The notes beneath the pieces were generated by a model. That model was not told the origin of the DNA. It made no database searches and was given only the letters and a program-made list of their open reading frames with translations. From positions 1-63,141 of the forward strand of contig CANRIT010000007.1 in the NCBI GenBank assembly GCA_947630745.1: a stretch of 63,141 nt of DNA, written 5' to 3'. Both the position numbers and the translations under genes were made by a program. Source of the stretch: an uncultured Clostridia bacterium. GTDB lineage: Bacteria; Bacillota; Clostridia; Christensenellales; UBA1242. Below are positions 50,646-59,646 of this stretch, piece by piece (position 1 is the first letter of the stretch; the number at the start of each line of letters is the position of its first letter).

Positions 50646-50895
50646 TTTGTATAAATGCAATATTTAATTAGAGCCTTTTTATTTAACTCTCGCCTAGTTA
50701 ACAACAATTTTGGAGTAAACTAAATCTGTATTTATAAAAATTTAATTACACCTTAAAATTAAATTATAAATTTTACTAGTTTAACCTATTTATTGTTAAA
50801 AATATATGTGATTAAATCGTTAGCAATAAATTCACAATAAGAATCATCAATTACACCTTAAAATTAATTTTACTGATTTTGGCAAATTTATGCAA
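50646..50895. repeat. AT-rich gap with a diverged tandem repeat
   Basis: The 19-mer AATTACACCTTAAAATTAA occurs at 50744-50762 and 50849-50867. Similar flanks (ATTTTACT; ATTAAATC before or within the collagen gene stop) suggest a roughly 105-nt tandem duplication that has since diverged. No gene or stable structure is otherwise visible. Confidence 0.55.
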
Positions 50896-52173
<1,278 letters not shown>

Positions 52174-52220
52174 AAAAAACTCCTAGTTAATTCATAATAT
52201 GTAAATCCATTTTTAATGTT

Positions 52221-52246
52221 AAAAAAGTGAAGGATAACTCCTCCAC
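52221..52246 (-). terminator. Terminator of the kinase-ABC exporter unit
   Basis: GTGAAGGA (52227-52234), TAAC, TCCTCCAC (52239-52246), with one G.U pair and six U residues on the minus strand. It lies in the gap between the exporter stop and the collagen gene. Confidence 0.8.
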
Positions 52247-52385
52247 ATAAAATTACAATTTTTTTTAAATTTTTTTAAAAATTACGCGATTTTTTTATAA
52301 ATTTTTATGTTTTTTAATACTATTTTAGGTTTTTGTTGTAAAAATCCACAATTTTATCAAACGGAATAATGTCAAGCCTATCGTA

Positions 52386-54116
52386 TTATTCGTTTGAGGT
52401 TTCGTACAGACTTTTGTAATATTCGCTTGTTTTTATTAGCTCTTTATGTGTGCTGCCGCCAACAACTTGCCCATCTTTTATCAAAATTATACGGTCGGCA
52501 AAAGTTATGGTTGAAAGGCGGTGTGCAATTAGTATGATTGTCATGTTTTTGGAAAGTTTTTCAATAACTTCCATAACTTCACTTTGCGAGGTGTTGTCAA
52601 GCGAACTTGTCGCCTCGTCAAAAATCATAATTTTTACATTTCGGCAAAGCGCACGCGCAATGCAAAGTTTTTGCCGCTGCCCACCAGAGAGTTGGCAACC
52701 CGCCTCGCCTATTATGCTATCAAGCCCTTTTGGCAGCGTTTGAACAAAACTTGTTAGCATAACCTTGTCGCACAAATCTAAAATTTGCTGGTCGGTGATG
52801 TTTTTGTTTATCATTTGGAAGTTTTCCCTAATCGACAAATTGAATAGATACGGAAATTGGTTTACAATTGCGATGTTGTCGCGGATAAATTGTTTGTTTA
52901 AGCTGTCAATTTCTGATTTGCCAAGATAAATTTCGCCCGCATCCTTATAATATAAATGCCCAATTAAATTTGTTATTGTGCTTTTGCCGCACCCGCTTTC
53001 GCCAACAAAGGCAACTGTGGTTTTGGGTTTAATTTCAAACGAAATACCCTTTAAAACTTCAACTTCTGGCACATATGAAAACCTTACATCTTTAAAAACT
53101 ATTCCGCCGTCATAATTGTTTTGATAATTTTGCCCATAAATATCTATGTCATCCTTGTTTGGATAAAGTATGGCAAACAGCCGCTTGGCACACACTTCAC
53201 TTTCTGCCAGTTTATATCTAAAATCGCCAAATTCGTTAGCAAGGGTGAAGGTGTGGTCTTTATACAGATAACAAGTGTAAAATACTGTTGCGGTAATGCT
53301 GGTTTTTAGCATAAGAAAAATGCTTAAACCCATAAACAGATAATCGCTTACTGCAACAAAAATATCCGTTATATTGCACAACAAGATGCCAACATAATAT
53401 TCATGGTTATCCTTTTTAATAAATTCTTTTTGCGCCTTACCCACCAAAGTTAAAACATTTTCGTCACAATTTAGGGTTTTTATATCCTTAACCGCGCGCA
53501 CTGTTTCGATAATTTTTGAATTTACCACCTCACGCTGCGCTTTGACAGCCGGCTTTAATTTGGATAGAAAGTAAATCCTTATTGTATACGCAAGCGACAC
53601 TATTACAACCGAAACAAACACAAACAGCCCGATGTATAAATTTAAAAAGAATATGTAAACAAGATAGGACAATCTGCGGATTATGTTTACAATTTTTTCT
53701 GTTAGCGATTTAAACCTTTCCGAAATGTGGTCGATATCCGATGTTAGGCGGGTTACAATTACGCCCGAGCCAAAATTGTCGTAAAAACTCATTTTTATGT
53801 TGAGTGAAGATGCGATAATGCTTTGCTGAATGTCAAATCTAACATTGTTTTCCAAATTTTTGTAAAAATAAGTGTTTAAATAAGATAGCATATAGCTAGC
53901 AACCAAAATGGTTAAATTTATGCTGGCACTTACAAACACTTGGTGAAAATCTTGCGACATCATGTTGGCTATTATGTCTGCCACCAACATCGCGCTGAAA
54001 AACGAAATTACCGCTTTAATAAGCAAAATCACAACAAAGGCGATGTAAAAGCCAATGTGATTTTTGTAAAATTTTAAAAGTTGTTTTAGTGCGGATTTTT
54101 CTTTTACCTTAGCCAT
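52386..54116 (-). CDS. ABC exporter with fused membrane and ATPase domains, 576 aa
   Basis: Type I exporter half-transporter. Six membrane helices lie in residues 1-310. The nucleotide-binding domain (335-576) has Walker A GESGCGKST, signature LSGGQRQKLCIARAL, Walker B IMIFDEATSSLD and switch His in IAHRLSTI. No peptidase C39 domain. The start codon lies within the end of the kinase gene (13-nt overlap, ACATGG), so the two are translationally coupled. Half-transporters act as dimers; the substrate may be a product of, or a molecule modified by, the kinase. Confidence 0.92.
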   Translation of the reverse strand: MAKVKEKSALKQLLKFYKNHIGFYIAFVVILLIKAVISFFSAMLVADIIANMMSQDFHQVFVSASINLTILVASYMLSYLNTYFYKNLENNVRFDIQQSIIASSLNIKMSFYDNFGSGVIVTRLTSDIDHISERFKSLTEKIVNIIRRLSYLVYIFFLNLYIGLFVFVSVVIVSLAYTIRIYFLSKLKPAVKAQREVVNSKIIETVRAVKDIKTLNCDENVLTLVGKAQKEFIKKDNHEYYVGILLCNITDIFVAVSDYLFMGLSIFLMLKTSITATVFYTCYLYKDHTFTLANEFGDFRYKLAESEVCAKRLFAILYPNKDDIDIYGQNYQNNYDGGIVFKDVRFSYVPEVEVLKGISFEIKPKTTVAFVGESGCGKSTITNLIGHLYYKDAGEIYLGKSEIDSLNKQFIRDNIAIVNQFPYLFNLSIRENFQMINKNITDQQILDLCDKVMLTSFVQTLPKGLDSIIGEAGCQLSGGQRQKLCIARALCRNVKIMIFDEATSSLDNTSQSEVMEVIEKLSKNMTIILIAHRLSTITFADRIILIKDGQVVGGSTHKELIKTSEYYKSLYETSNE

Positions 54117-55912
54117 GTTATAACCTCGTCATTTTGTATGTATTTTTTGAAAATTTTGTTGTGGTTCTTAAAGTTTTTGTCGCTTGCTGCCTTGTCAACA
54201 AATTGCTTGGCTTCGCGCAGATATTTTAGCATAATTGAAAATTTTATTTGACCTTCTGTTTTGGATGAATTGTAGTGGTCGCTTATATTTTGCATGTAAC
54301 CTTTTATAAACCCTTGAATTGCTCGATGGTGACCGCCAAAAAATGCAAAGCAAATTATGTGCTGAAAATTTAAAATTTGATAGCTGTTTACCACCGATTC
54401 GTTATCAACAAAAACAATATTTTTGCCGTCATACAAAATGTTGCCAAATTTTACATCGTCGTGGATAATTTCTAGCGGCTCGTCATCAAAACATTTTAAA
54501 TATTTACTGCCAAATTTTAGCATTTGTTGCTTTGTGCAAGGCAAATATTTGCTTGCTTGTTCGCTATCAAAACACCTATCAACTAGCTTTATAAACTCGC
54601 TGTTAAGTTTTTGGCAATTAACTGTGTCAATGTCTAAAAATTGGTGATTTTTTAGCTTTTTTAACTGATTTGCAACAATTTTTCCAAATTTTTCGCCTTG
54701 AGCGAATGTTTTTGCAGACTTGGACAGCTCGGGATAATCAACATATTCAAACAACGCCCAAAAGTTGGAAGTTGATTTGCATTTGCCGTGTGCATATATT
54801 TTGCAAATTGGCACACCACAAGTTTGCAAAACATTGTAACTAGCTAGAATCTTTTTAAACCCAGCATCCGATGTTTGCATAATTTTTAAGAAATATGTAT
54901 TGTTGTTTTGCGTGCATTTAAAGGTTAAATTTTGTGGCGAATAACTGCCGTTTGCAATGTAAAATGTGCTTCCCTTAAGGCGGCTAAAATCAGAAATTTT
55001 TGCAACTTTTACTAGGCTTTTATTTATGTGCAATTTCCCGCGCGAAAGATAGTTTTTGTTTACATATTCAATCAACTTGTTTAGCTTGTCAAACTCAGAT
55101 TTTCTAATATATTCTTCCGCGTAGTGGCACATGTTGAACATGTAAATATAATTGGCGCAATTTAATATGTTTTGCGGCACATCAAAATTAAAAAGTCCGT
55201 CAAGCCAGCCAGTTGCAAAGGCGTGATTTTTTTCGTCCTTAAAATCAGCGCGCGCAATGCTCCACAAAAGCGAAAGCGACAATTCTTTGTATGAAATTCC
55301 TTCCAAATCAACCGCATAAATTTTGCCGTCAGAAAGCATGAAATTGCTTGGCTTTATATCGTTGTGGCTGTACACCATGGTGCTGTTTTTAAACAAATCT
55401 TTGTTGTTGGTTAGATAGTTAGTAAGATATGTTGTAAACTTTGTTTGCTGCTTATTTAGCGCGGTTTTGCTGTTTGACAAGGCGGTTTTTAACTTGTCCA
55501 ATTTTGTTTCAACTTCGCGGATAAATTTGTTATAACAAGTTTTGCTTACTGGTTGGTCAGGATAAATACGCCTTAAATTTCTAAATTTTTCACCAAGTTT
55601 AAAACCAAATTCGTAAATGAATTTTGGTGCGTAAGAATCAAGTTTCTTTTTTAAATTTTCCCCTTCAATATACTCTTCAATAAGATAGTTGCTGTGCTCA
55701 TCAATTGCGCCTAAGTCAACAATTTTTGGATGCGGAATTTCCGCTTTTGTCAAAATTTGCTCTAAGTCATTGTCAATTTTAAATTTGCCAATTTTGATAA
55801 AATATTTTTTATCGTCTTTTGTAAACAAAAATTTTTGTGCGCCACTAAATCCCTCGTCAAACGGCTGAATGTCTTTTGCACCTTTTAAAAATTTTATCTT
55901 TTGCAAATCCAT
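54104..55912 (-). CDS. Two-domain aminoglycoside-phosphotransferase-like kinase, 602 aa
   Basis: Two APH/choline-kinase-like domains in one chain. The first has Lys40, the catalytic loop HNDIKPSN (H183, D185, N190) and metal-binding Asp202 in AVDLEG. The second has Lys343, HDDVKFGN (H484, D486, N491) and D503 in FVDNES. Both halves keep every key residue, so both may be active. Such kinases phosphorylate small molecules, aminoglycosides, choline, homoserine or sugars. GGAGGG precedes the ATG, and a TATAAT lies 16-21 nt upstream. I infer a tandem duplication and fusion. The target is unknown. Confidence 0.85.
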   Translation of the reverse strand: MDLQKIKFLKGAKDIQPFDEGFSGAQKFLFTKDDKKYFIKIGKFKIDNDLEQILTKAEIPHPKIVDLGAIDEHSNYLIEEYIEGENLKKKLDSYAPKFIYEFGFKLGEKFRNLRRIYPDQPVSKTCYNKFIREVETKLDKLKTALSNSKTALNKQQTKFTTYLTNYLTNNKDLFKNSTMVYSHNDIKPSNFMLSDGKIYAVDLEGISYKELSLSLLWSIARADFKDEKNHAFATGWLDGLFNFDVPQNILNCANYIYMFNMCHYAEEYIRKSEFDKLNKLIEYVNKNYLSRGKLHINKSLVKVAKISDFSRLKGSTFYIANGSYSPQNLTFKCTQNNNTYFLKIMQTSDAGFKKILASYNVLQTCGVPICKIYAHGKCKSTSNFWALFEYVDYPELSKSAKTFAQGEKFGKIVANQLKKLKNHQFLDIDTVNCQKLNSEFIKLVDRCFDSEQASKYLPCTKQQMLKFGSKYLKCFDDEPLEIIHDDVKFGNILYDGKNIVFVDNESVVNSYQILNFQHIICFAFFGGHHRAIQGFIKGYMQNISDHYNSSKTEGQIKFSIMLKYLREAKQFVDKAASDKNFKNHNKIFKKYIQNDEVITWLR

Positions 55913-55928
55913 TTTTCCCTCCGATAAA

Positions 55929-55939
55929 ATTATATCACA
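55929..55939 (-). promoter_or_regulatory. Extended -10 of the kinase-exporter unit
   Basis: TGTGATATAAT on the minus strand (-10 hexamer complement of 55929-55934). No clear -35 was seen, in line with an extended -10 promoter. Confidence 0.55.
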
Positions 55940-55961
55940 GCAAAAGAATATTTTAACATTA

Positions 55962-55994
55962 AAATATAAAAAATACTATAAGTTTTTCTTATAG
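55962..55994 (-). terminator. Terminator of the LysR gene
   Basis: CTATAAG (55976-55982), TTTTT, CTTATAG (55988-55994), followed by UAUUUUUUAU on the minus strand. Confidence 0.7.
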
Positions 55995-56005
55995 CAACCA
56001 ATAAG

Positions 56006-56887
56006 TTATTTAATTAACGATTTTAAAAACTTTACAAACTTTTTGGCAAACAAATTGCTGTTTAAATAACTGGCATAAACTGCTCTTTTTGTCGGGGTGA
56101 AATTTTCAACATCCAAGGTTTTTAAGCCAAAATTTTTTGCATATTCCTTTGCATAAACCCCAATGCCTGCCCCATTTTGAATGAGTTCTAGGCACTGATT
56201 GTCACTTTTGCACGAGATAAATTTGTTAAACGAAAATTTTATCCACGAATTATCGTTTTTGCCCGTGCGATTTTTTAAAATAATTGGGTATTTGTTAAGC
56301 TCGTCCATCTTTATGCTGTCTGGCAAGTTGAAGTAAGCGGGATTGTAAACAAAAACATAGGTGTGCTCACACAATTTGTCAAGCGCAACCTCTTTTACAA
56401 TGTAGCTGTCGCTCGATTTAAAAATGGCGACATCGTACTTGCCCTGCTGCAGATTTTCAACTGCTTCCGCATCAATGCCAAAATCAAAAAAATCAAAATT
56501 AGTGTCTGGGAATTTTGCTTGAATTTCCCTTATGTGCGGCGCAATAAGCACGCTTGCAAGTGATGAATGGATGGCAATTCTAAATGGTTTTAGTGTGCTG
56601 AATGACTTCATGCGCAAAGTTTCTATTATTGCATTTTTAAACTGCTTGTCACCTTCTAAAGCGCTCTCATACAAAACTCTACCTTCATCCGTCAAAATTA
56701 TGCCGCGCGTGTTGCGTGTAAATAACGTTATGCCCAAACTTTGCTCCAAATTTTTCATCGACTGGCTTAGCGCGGACTGCGAAATGTCTAACGAATTTGC
56801 CGCCCTAGTTAGACTGCTGTGTTCGGCAACGCACAAAAAATACTTTATGGCATCGTAATTAAATTTAGAAACATTTAAATTTTCCAT
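56006..56887 (-). CDS. LysR-family transcriptional regulator, 293 aa
   Basis: N-terminal winged helix with AEHSSLTRAANSLDISQSALSQSMKNLEQSLGITLFTRNTRG (about 16-58), then a coinducer-binding domain with SSLASVLIAPHIREI. It is the nearest regulator to the kinase-exporter unit, in the same orientation and 93 nt upstream, so control of that unit is likely though unproven. Its -10 (complement of 56894-56899) places the transcript start at the ATG, so the mRNA appears leaderless. Confidence 0.9.
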   Translation of the reverse strand: MENLNVSKFNYDAIKYFLCVAEHSSLTRAANSLDISQSALSQSMKNLEQSLGITLFTRNTRGIILTDEGRVLYESALEGDKQFKNAIIETLRMKSFSTLKPFRIAIHSSLASVLIAPHIREIQAKFPDTNFDFFDFGIDAEAVENLQQGKYDVAIFKSSDSYIVKEVALDKLCEHTYVFVYNPAYFNLPDSIKMDELNKYPIILKNRTGKNDNSWIKFSFNKFISCKSDNQCLELIQNGAGIGVYAKEYAKNFGLKTLDVENFTPTKRAVYASYLNSNLFAKKFVKFLKSLIK

Positions 56888-56893
56888 ACAACC

Positions 56894-56922
56894 ATTATAT
56901 CACAATCGCAAATTTTACCAAA
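56894..56922 (-). promoter_or_regulatory. Promoter of the LysR gene, leaderless configuration
   Basis: TATAAT (complement of 56894-56899) with TGTGA extension, a weak TTTGGT (complement of 56917-56922). The start codon begins 7 nt after the -10. Confidence 0.6.
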
Positions 56923-57148
56923 CAAATCTTTGCCAAGCGCAACAATATTTTACAATTTATGTTATAATTAATATGGTAATTTAGAGGTTAAATGATAATT
57001 GATTACAACAGCCGTTATGATGCTAATTGATTGACGAGTTGTTGGCATACGCGTCTATGAGGCGTGAAAAAGTATGCTCCTTAGTCGTGTTTCAGTTAGG
57101 TATCTTTTTATTTCGATAAATTTTTATGTTATGGTACGATTTTTAAGG
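56923..57148 (+). other. Intergenic region with a possible leader peptide and structured RNA
   Basis: AGAGG (56983-56987) precedes an ATG at 56992 and a 12-codon frame ending in TGA at 57028-57030. Downstream, GCATAC and GTATGC flank a G+C-rich hairpin (about 57045-57083), within wider ACGA...TCGT pairing. A TATAAT at 56963-56968 would drive plus-strand transcription, but no good -35 is visible. The meaning is unclear. Confidence 0.35.
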
Positions 57149-58474
57149 TTAATTTTTAATTTCGTCTTTGTTTTTGAATTGGATTTTTATTGGGGTGCCG
57201 GCAAAGTCAAAGGCGCGGCGGAAATTATTTTCCAAATAGCGCACATAGTTGTCATCAATCAAACTTGCGTCATTGCAATAGATGTTAAATGTAGGCGGAT
57301 GAACACCCACTTGTTTGCCAAATATAACCTTAAATTTTTTGCCATGTTTAGTCGACGGTTGCAAAGTTGCAAGCGAATTTGTGATAACATTGTTTAAGGT
57401 TGACATTGCAATCTCTTTATTAGCATTGTTAAGCACGTAATCCACACTTTCCATAATTTTGCCCACGCGTTGCCCAGTTAGGCAGGAAATATATATGGTT
57501 ACATAGTATTTCATAAACGCAAGGTCGGTTTTGAATTGTTGTTCAAATTCCGCTTTTTTTTCCGCGCTGTTTTCAACCAAATCCCACTTATTTACCACAA
57601 TCACACTTGGTTTGCCTTGCTCATGAATAAGTCCGGCAATTTTTATGTCTTGATCGGTTATCCCCTCGCCCGCATCAATAACTAGCACGGCAACATCGCA
57701 GCGTTCAATTGCGTTTAGGCTGCGGATAACGCTATATCTTTCTATACTAGAAGGCGCAATTTTGGATTTTCGCCTAAGCCCAGCCGTGTCAATTAAACTA
57801 TATTGTTTATTGTTCCAATTAAACGGGCTGTCAATTGCATCGCGCGTGGTGCCAGCAACCGAACTTACCACCATTCTATCTTCGCCCAACAAGCGATTAG
57901 TTATGCTGCTCTTGCCCACATTAGGTTTGCCGACCAGTGCAATTTTAATTTCGTTTTCGTCCTTAGAATAGTCAATTTTATCAAAATGCTTAACAATTTC
58001 ATCCAAAAGGTCGCCAATACCCTTGCTCTGTTCGCTAGAAATTGCAAACGGTGTGCCAAGCCCCAACTCATAAAATTCATATGTTTTTTCAACTTCATTA
58101 TTATCCAGCTTGTTAACCGCCAAAACTTTAGGTGCTTTTGCTCGCCTTAAATGGTTTGCCACTTCCATATCATGCGCATCCAGCCCAGCGCGCCCGTCAA
58201 CAAACATAACAATTACATCCGCCAAATCTATTGCCAAATTAACTTGCTCTATTATGCGCTTATTTATTTCATCATCCTTGCCAAAATCAAGCCCGCCCGT
58301 ATCCACAATTTGAAACTGGTGCCCGCACCACTCAGCGTTTGCAAAAATCCTATCCCGCGTAACCCCGGGGATATCTTCCACAATGCTAATTTTGCTGCCG
58401 GCAATCTTGTTAAAAAAGGTGGATTTGCCCACATTTGGCTTGCCCACAATTGCCACTAATGGTTTTTTACTCAT
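57149..58474 (-). CDS. der: Ribosome biogenesis GTPase Der (EngA)
   Basis: Double-GTPase for 50S assembly. 441 aa. First G1 GKPNVGKST with DTGG and NKLD; second G1 GKPNVGKSS with DTAGLRRKSK and NKWD; C-terminal KH-like domain (about 350-441). The promoter TTGAAA/TATAAT ends 7 nt before the ATG and there is no ribosome site, so the mRNA is predicted leaderless. Confidence 0.95.
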   Translation of the reverse strand: MSKKPLVAIVGKPNVGKSTFFNKIAGSKISIVEDIPGVTRDRIFANAEWCGHQFQIVDTGGLDFGKDDEINKRIIEQVNLAIDLADVIVMFVDGRAGLDAHDMEVANHLRRAKAPKVLAVNKLDNNEVEKTYEFYELGLGTPFAISSEQSKGIGDLLDEIVKHFDKIDYSKDENEIKIALVGKPNVGKSSITNRLLGEDRMVVSSVAGTTRDAIDSPFNWNNKQYSLIDTAGLRRKSKIAPSSIERYSVIRSLNAIERCDVAVLVIDAGEGITDQDIKIAGLIHEQGKPSVIVVNKWDLVENSAEKKAEFEQQFKTDLAFMKYYVTIYISCLTGQRVGKIMESVDYVLNNANKEIAMSTLNNVITNSLATLQPSTKHGKKFKVIFGKQVGVHPPTFNIYCNDASLIDDNYVRYLENNFRRAFDFAGTPIKIQFKNKDEIKN

Positions 58475-58480
58475 AGTGGT

Positions 58481-58509
58481 ATTATATCACAAAAATCAAA
58501 CAATTTCAA
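58481..58509 (-). promoter_or_regulatory. der promoter, leaderless configuration
   Basis: Minus strand: TTGAAA (complement of 58504-58509), 17-nt spacer, TATAAT (complement of 58481-58486) with TGTGA extension. The predicted start coincides with the der ATG. Confidence 0.8.
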
Positions 58510-58538
58510 TCGTTTTAAAATAATTTTGCAAATTAGTG

Positions 58539-58566
58539 TTGACAAATAAATTTTTTGTGGTAGAAT
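58539..58566 (+). promoter_or_regulatory. Promoter of the small-gene group
   Basis: TTGACA (58539-58544), 16-nt spacer, TAGAAT (58561-58566), ahead of GGAGGG and ATG 58589. Confidence 0.8.
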
Positions 58567-58588
58567 GCTGATAGTATATGGAGGGATT

Positions 58589-58831
58589 ATGGATTACAAT
58601 TACGAAAATTTGGTGGTTGGGCTGGATTATATTGAGCAGCTTTTCACCCGCAAAGTCCTTAAAAGGGAAACAATAATTGAAATGCTTAAAGATTATGTTG
58701 CCACTGTGGAAGAAAATATGAAGCAAGCCGCTAAAAACAACGATGCTAACAAAGCTAAAAAACTTAAAATTTTACATACTTCAGCAAGTTTGGACATTAA
58801 ACTTTTAAGCACAAAGCAAAACTTGAAATAA
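58589..58831 (+). CDS. Hypothetical protein, 80 aa
   Basis: Not recognised. Start ATG at 58589 follows GGAGGG (the earlier in-frame ATG at 58565 lies in the promoter). A helical protein: LDYIEQLFTRKVLKRETIIEMLKDYVATVEENMKQAAKNNDANKAKKLKIL. No membrane segment. Probably first of three co-oriented small genes. Confidence 0.6.
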   Translation: MDYNYENLVVGLDYIEQLFTRKVLKRETIIEMLKDYVATVEENMKQAAKNNDANKAKKLKILHTSASLDIKLLSTKQNLK

Positions 58832-58891
58832 TATTATGTTTGTGCGGATAAATTTAAATTTGATGTTTGTGATACATTTTAAGGAGAAATT

Positions 58892-59263
58892 ATGATAACA
58901 GATGATGAGAATTTAGTATTTGTTAAAACTGAGTCGCTTAAAAATGCTGAAATGACCAACCTTGATAATGACGAAGAAGTTGTTGGCTACAACGATGTTT
59001 TGCGTGAACAAACTGAGTTTGAAAAGCTTAGGCAGGAATGTAGAGATTTGGTAAATCAGCACAAGAGCGGCGAAATTGACTATTTTGAATATTTGGATTC
59101 GCTTCAAAGCGTTTTTGACCGGCTTGAACCTATAATTTATAGATTAAATAGCTACTCTGCGCATGATGAAGAAACAAAACAACTTTTAATTAGCCTTGAT
59201 GAGAAATGTGAAAGTTTATCACAAAAAATTCAAAAAATTTTGGTTAATGTTTATCACAAATAA
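58892..59263 (+). CDS. Hypothetical acidic helical protein, 123 aa
   Basis: Not recognised. AAGGAG precedes the ATG. Acidic, with EFEKLRQECRDLVNQHKSGEIDYFEYLDSLQSVFDRL matching a segment of the next gene. Likely a coiled coil. Paralogous pair with the gene at 59297-59617. Confidence 0.6.
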   Translation: MITDDENLVFVKTESLKNAEMTNLDNDEEVVGYNDVLREQTEFEKLRQECRDLVNQHKSGEIDYFEYLDSLQSVFDRLEPIIYRLNSYSAHDEETKQLLISLDEKCESLSQKIQKILVNVYHK

Positions 59264-59296
59264 TGATAAAAATATAAAATTATAAGGAGAAAATTT

Positions 59297-59617
59297 ATGG
59301 AAGAAACTGATGTGGATATTATTGTTTCTTACAGCGAAGTTGTGGCTGAAGTAAACAATTTTAAAAAATTGCGACAAGATTGCAAAGAAGTGAAAAATCA
59401 ATTTAGAGATAGCGAGATTGATGAATATGAGTTTTTTGATTCTATTCAAGCGTTGTATGATAAGACTATGCTGTCAAAATCCAATATAAGTTGTTATGTT
59501 GGCGAAAATGCGCAAACAAAAAGCCTTTTAAGGAATTTAAGGGAAAAATATGCGTATTTATTGGATGAAATTGAATCCCTTCAAGACAAATTGAGCGAAA
59601 ACGGAATTTTGGGTTAA
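59297..59617 (+). CDS. Hypothetical acidic helical protein, 106 aa, paralogue of the preceding gene
   Basis: Not recognised. AAGGAG before the ATG. FKKLRQDCKEVKNQFRDSEIDEYEFFDSIQALYDKTML aligns with the neighbour over most of its length. Possibly a small lineage-specific family. No terminator is visible before feoB on the other strand. Confidence 0.6.
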   Translation: MEETDVDIIVSYSEVVAEVNNFKKLRQDCKEVKNQFRDSEIDEYEFFDSIQALYDKTMLSKSNISCYVGENAQTKSLLRNLREKYAYLLDEIESLQDKLSENGILG

Positions 59618-59646
59618 GGTTTTACTACCCTATTGAATTGCAGATT

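Noticed and set aside
52174..52260. SigK or SigE promoter for the collagen-like gene
   Set aside because: CATATTAT is close to a sporulation -10, but no matching -35 at the right distance was seen.
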